From Acidimicrobiia bacterium (GTDB lineage: Bacteria > Actinomycetota > Acidimicrobiia > Acidimicrobiales > Ilumatobacteraceae), in contig JAUHYJ010000137.1 of NCBI GenBank assembly GCA_030425785.1, forward strand, positions 1 through 8,389: DNA of 8,389 nucleotides, given 5' to 3'. Every line of letters begins with the position of its first letter. Positions within the stretch are counted from its first letter, which is position 1. The notes beneath the pieces were generated by a model. That model was not told the DNA's origin and did no database searches. It was given only the letters and a program-made list of their open reading frames with translations. Below are positions 6,319 through 8,389 of the stretch, piece by piece. A program made the position numbers and the translations under genes.

Positions 6319-7839
6319 TTGAGCATCAACGACGATCTCTTCGACCGCTACGACGCCCTCACCTTCGACGACGTGGTCGTCGTCCCGGGCTACTCCGAGA
6401 CGTTGCCCGACGCCGTCGACACCTCGGCGGTGTTCGCCCGCGACATCGAGCTGTCGGTCCCCCTCGTGTCGGCCGCGATGGACAAGGTGACCGAGGCCCG
6501 GATGGCCATCGCCATGGCCCGCCACGGCGGCATCGGCGTGGTGCATCGGAACATGTCGATCGAGGCGCAGGCCGCCGAGGTCCAGAAGGTCAAGCGCAGC
6601 CAGAGCGGCATGATCACCGACCCGGTCACCCTTCGCAAGGAGGCTCAGCTCTTCGAGGCCGAAGAGCTCATGAACCGGTTCAAGTTCTCCGGTGTGCCGA
6701 TCACCGACGCCGACGACCACCTCGTCGGCATCCTCACCAACCGCGACATCCGGTTCTGCGAGGGCAGTGACTTCGAGCGTCCGATCAGCGAGTTCATGAC
6801 GAGCGAGAACCTCGTGACGGCTCGGGTCGGTACCTCGCTCGACGAGGCGAAGAAGCTGCTCCAGCAGTACCGCATCGAGAAGCTGCCACTGGTCGACGAC
6901 AGCGGCAAGCTGGCCGGGCTGATCACGGTCAAGGACATCCAGAAGCGCCTCGACTACCCCAACGCGTCGCGCGACGACCGGGGCCGACTGCGTTGCGCCG
7001 CCGCGTGCGGCGTCGGCGACGACGTCGAGGAGCGGGTCGAGGCGTTGGTCGCGATGGATGTCGACGCCGTCGCGATCGACACCGCGCACGGTCACTCGGC
7101 CGGCGTGATCAAGACCATCGAGCGCATCAAGGGGTCGTGGCCCGATCTGGCGGTCACCGCGGGGAACGTGGTCACCGAGGAGGGCGTCGAGGCGCTGGCC
7201 CGAGCCGGCGCCGACGCGATCAAGGTCGGTGTCGGTGCCGGGTCGATCTGCACCACGCGCATCATCTCGGGGGCCGGCATGCCGCAGCTGTCGGCGATCT
7301 ACTTCACGGCCAAGCGCGCCCGCGAGCTCGGTGTCCCCGTCATCGGCGACGGTGGCGTGACCTACTCGGGTGACATCGTCAAGGCGATCGCCGCCGGCGC
7401 CACGACGGTCATGCTCGGATCCCTGCTGGCCGGCACCGAGGAGAGCCCCGGCGAGACCGAGCTGTTCGAAGGCCGTCGCTTCAAGAGCTATCGGGGCATG
7501 GGGTCGATGGGCGCGATGCAGGGCCTCGGCGCCGACCGGTACGCCACCGCTCAGGGGCAGCAGCCCACCGGTCGCGAGCAGTCGAGCGTCGCCCAGACGT
7601 CGAACAAGCTGGTGCCCGAGGGCATCGAGGGTCGCGTCCCGTACGCCGGCCCACTCGGTGACACCGTCTTCCAGCTCGTCGGTGGTCTGCGCTCGGGCAT
7701 GGGGTACGCCGGCGCCGCCGATCTCGAGCAGCTGCGCACCGGGGCCCGGTTCATGCGCGTCTCGACGGCGGGCCGCGAGGAGAGCCACCCGCACGACGTG
7801 ACGATCACCAAGGAAGCCCCGAACTACCAGCGCAGCTGA
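6319..7839 (+). CDS. guaB: Inosine-5'-monophosphate dehydrogenase
   Basis: A 506-residue enzyme, close to the usual 480-505, that oxidises IMP to XMP with NAD+; this is the committed step to GMP. The N-terminal half-barrel begins [14 protein letters not shown] at 12-25, with SAAMDKVTE at 51-59. Two CBS domains are inserted at about 98-212 and may bind regulatory nucleotides. DTAHGHS is at 254-260. The active-site loop [12 protein letters not shown] at 304-315 carries catalytic C311. [12 protein letters not shown] is at 389-400, the flap dyad R407-Y408 follows, and [12 protein letters not shown] at 431-442 and [15 protein letters not shown] at 489-503 complete the fold. The flap is odd: 21 residues separate Y408 from KLVPEG, where E. 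coli has eight, and the usual RYFQ reads RYAT. TTG 6319 was chosen because AGGAG lies six bases before it and the next residues match the family start. Confidence 0.97.
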   Translation: MSINDDLFDRYDALTFDDVVVVPGYSETLPDAVDTSAVFARDIELSVPLVSAAMDKVTEARMAIAMARHGGIGVVHRNMSIEAQAAEVQKVKRSQSGMITDPVTLRKEAQLFEAEELMNRFKFSGVPITDADDHLVGILTNRDIRFCEGSDFERPISEFMTSENLVTARVGTSLDEAKKLLQQYRIEKLPLVDDSGKLAGLITVKDIQKRLDYPNASRDDRGRLRCAAACGVGDDVEERVEALVAMDVDAVAIDTAHGHSAGVIKTIERIKGSWPDLAVTAGNVVTEEGVEALARAGADAIKVGVGAGSICTTRIISGAGMPQLSAIYFTAKRARELGVPVIGDGGVTYSGDIVKAIAAGATTVMLGSLLAGTEESPGETELFEGRRFKSYRGMGSMGAMQGLGADRYATAQGQQPTGREQSSVAQTSNKLVPEGIEGRVPYAGPLGDTVFQLVGGLRSGMGYAGAADLEQLRTGARFMRVSTAGREESHPHDVTITKEAPNYQRS

Positions 7840-7885
7840 CGCGCACTGTTCACACGGTCGACATCCGATCGGCCCACGACGTTGC

Positions 7886-7891
7886 GAGAAT
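7886..7891 (+). promoter_or_regulatory. Putative -10 for the leaderless transcript of the final gene
   Basis: GCGAGAAT (hexamer GAGAAT) ends six bases before GTG 7898. It has the same layout as the boxes at guaD and the DUF2157-like gene. It lies in the 58-bp gap after guaB, in which I see no clear terminator. Confidence 0.55.
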
Positions 7892-7897
7892 GGTGAC

Positions 7898-8389
7898 GTG
7901 GTCGCACCCAGCACCGCCCCGAGCACCCTCGACGACCAGCACGACGATCAACCCGTCGATGAGCCCGTCGACGCGCAGGCACCGACCGGCATCCCGACGT
8001 CGCGTCCTGCCCACGACTGGCGATGGACGATCGCCGCCGGCCTCGTGGTCGCGACGGTGCGATGGATCTTCGCCGCCGATCGCCGCGTGATCCATGTCAT
8101 CCCCGACGAGTCCGCCCAGCTCGCAATGGCTCGCTGGCTGGGCGGGGGCCCCCGCTGGAACATGTTCGACCACATCACGTTCCGGCCGGGGTACGCAGTC
8201 GTCGTGGGGCCGCTCTGGCAGGTCACCGGGACCGCCGAGTCGTTCGTGCGCGCCGCGCTCACCCTGAACGCCGTCGTGGCCGGGCTCTCCGCGATGGTGC
8301 TGGCGCGGCTCGTCCGACGCTGGACCGACCTGCCGCCCCTCACGTGCGCTGCGCTCGCGGCGGCCGTCGCCGTGGCGCCCGCAGTGATC
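7898..8389 (+). CDS. GT-C-like integral membrane protein, possibly a glycosyltransferase (3' end missing)
   Basis: The first 164 residues of a protein that runs off the window. An acidic, Pro-rich cytoplasmic tail (1-40) precedes a first membrane segment at about 41-59. P-D-E-S at 69-72 lies in the loop right after it, where GT-C glycosyltransferases of the ArnT/PMT type place a catalytic Asp-Glu pair. The following L-A-M-A-R-W-L and F-R-P-G-Y-A-V-V-V-G-P-L-W also fit that layout. Further hydrophobic segments lie at about 97-109, 117-137 and 147 to the end. Such enzymes move sugars from polyprenyl carriers onto lipids or proteins in the membrane. GTG 7898 is the only reasonable start in this frame and has a -10-like GAGAAT six bases before it. 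The reading frame and membrane nature are clear; the enzyme class is tentative. Confidence 0.65.
   Translation, partial: MVAPSTAPSTLDDQHDDQPVDEPVDAQAPTGIPTSRPAHDWRWTIAAGLVVATVRWIFAADRRVIHVIPDESAQLAMARWLGGGPRWNMFDHITFRPGYAVVVGPLWQVTGTAESFVRAALTLNAVVAGLSAMVLARLVRRWTDLPPLTCAALAAAVAVAPAVI

Noticed and set aside
5206..7926. A 906-codon open frame on the minus strand across purN and guaB
   Set aside because: It is antisense to two clearly identified enzymes. Its length results from high GC and third-position bias, and its translation is low-complexity with no recognisable domain.
6276..7944. Shared 15-mer CGACGACCAGCACGA at 6276-6290 and 7930-7944
   Set aside because: One copy lies inside the last gene's coding sequence (Asp-rich codons) and the other in the purN-guaB gap. 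GAC-rich composition makes such a match plausible by chance.

Overview
The window is very GC-rich, with GC-dominated third codon positions, densely packed genes and GTG/TTG starts. Several genes carry a TAnnnT- or GAnnnT-type -10 element ending six bases before the start codon, which is the layout of leaderless actinobacterial transcripts. Together with a fatty-acyl-AMP ligase and the style of the PurN and IMPDH proteins, this points to a high-GC actinobacterium. A member of the Acidimicrobiia (Ilumatobacter-like) is my guess. The phylum-level placement is reasonably supported; the class is inference.

Layout, left to right. (1) 1-39 may hold the last codons of an upstream gene. (2) 73-429 (+) is a small PRC-barrel protein with a strong Shine-Dalgarno. 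(3) 430-586 lies between convergent genes and contains a 131-bp imperfect palindrome (439-569) with six copies of TGGTCG/CGACCA. (4) 587-2302 (-) is an adenylate-forming fatty-acyl-AMP ligase/acyl-CoA synthetase. (5) 2365-3621 (+), divergent from it, is guanine deaminase. (6) 3609-4097 (-) is an SRPBCC-fold protein whose 3' end overlaps the guanine deaminase gene by 13 bp. (7) 4116-4427 (-) is a four-CxxC zinc-ribbon protein. (8) 4451-5449 (-) is a DUF2157-like multi-spanning membrane protein. Genes 6-8 are tightly spaced on the minus strand, yet each has its own leaderless-type -10. (9) 5602-6228 (+) is purN and 6319-7839 (+) is guaB. (10) 7898-8389 (+) is the start of a GT-C-like integral membrane protein cut by the window end.

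Three genes act on purines: PurN catalyses the third step of de novo IMP synthesis, GuaB commits IMP to XMP/GMP, and guanine deaminase converts guanine to xanthine. The rest look like ordinary housekeeping or accessory genes. I see no mobile element with a transposase, no CRISPR array, no defence cassette and no RNA gene.

The points most worth a second look are the repeated leaderless-promoter pattern, with a GCGAGAnT form before three GTG starts; the palindromic element at 439-569; a perfect inverted repeat abutting the purN -10; an 11-bp tandem repeat putting TGA in all three frames after purN; and an apparently enlarged catalytic flap in IMPDH.
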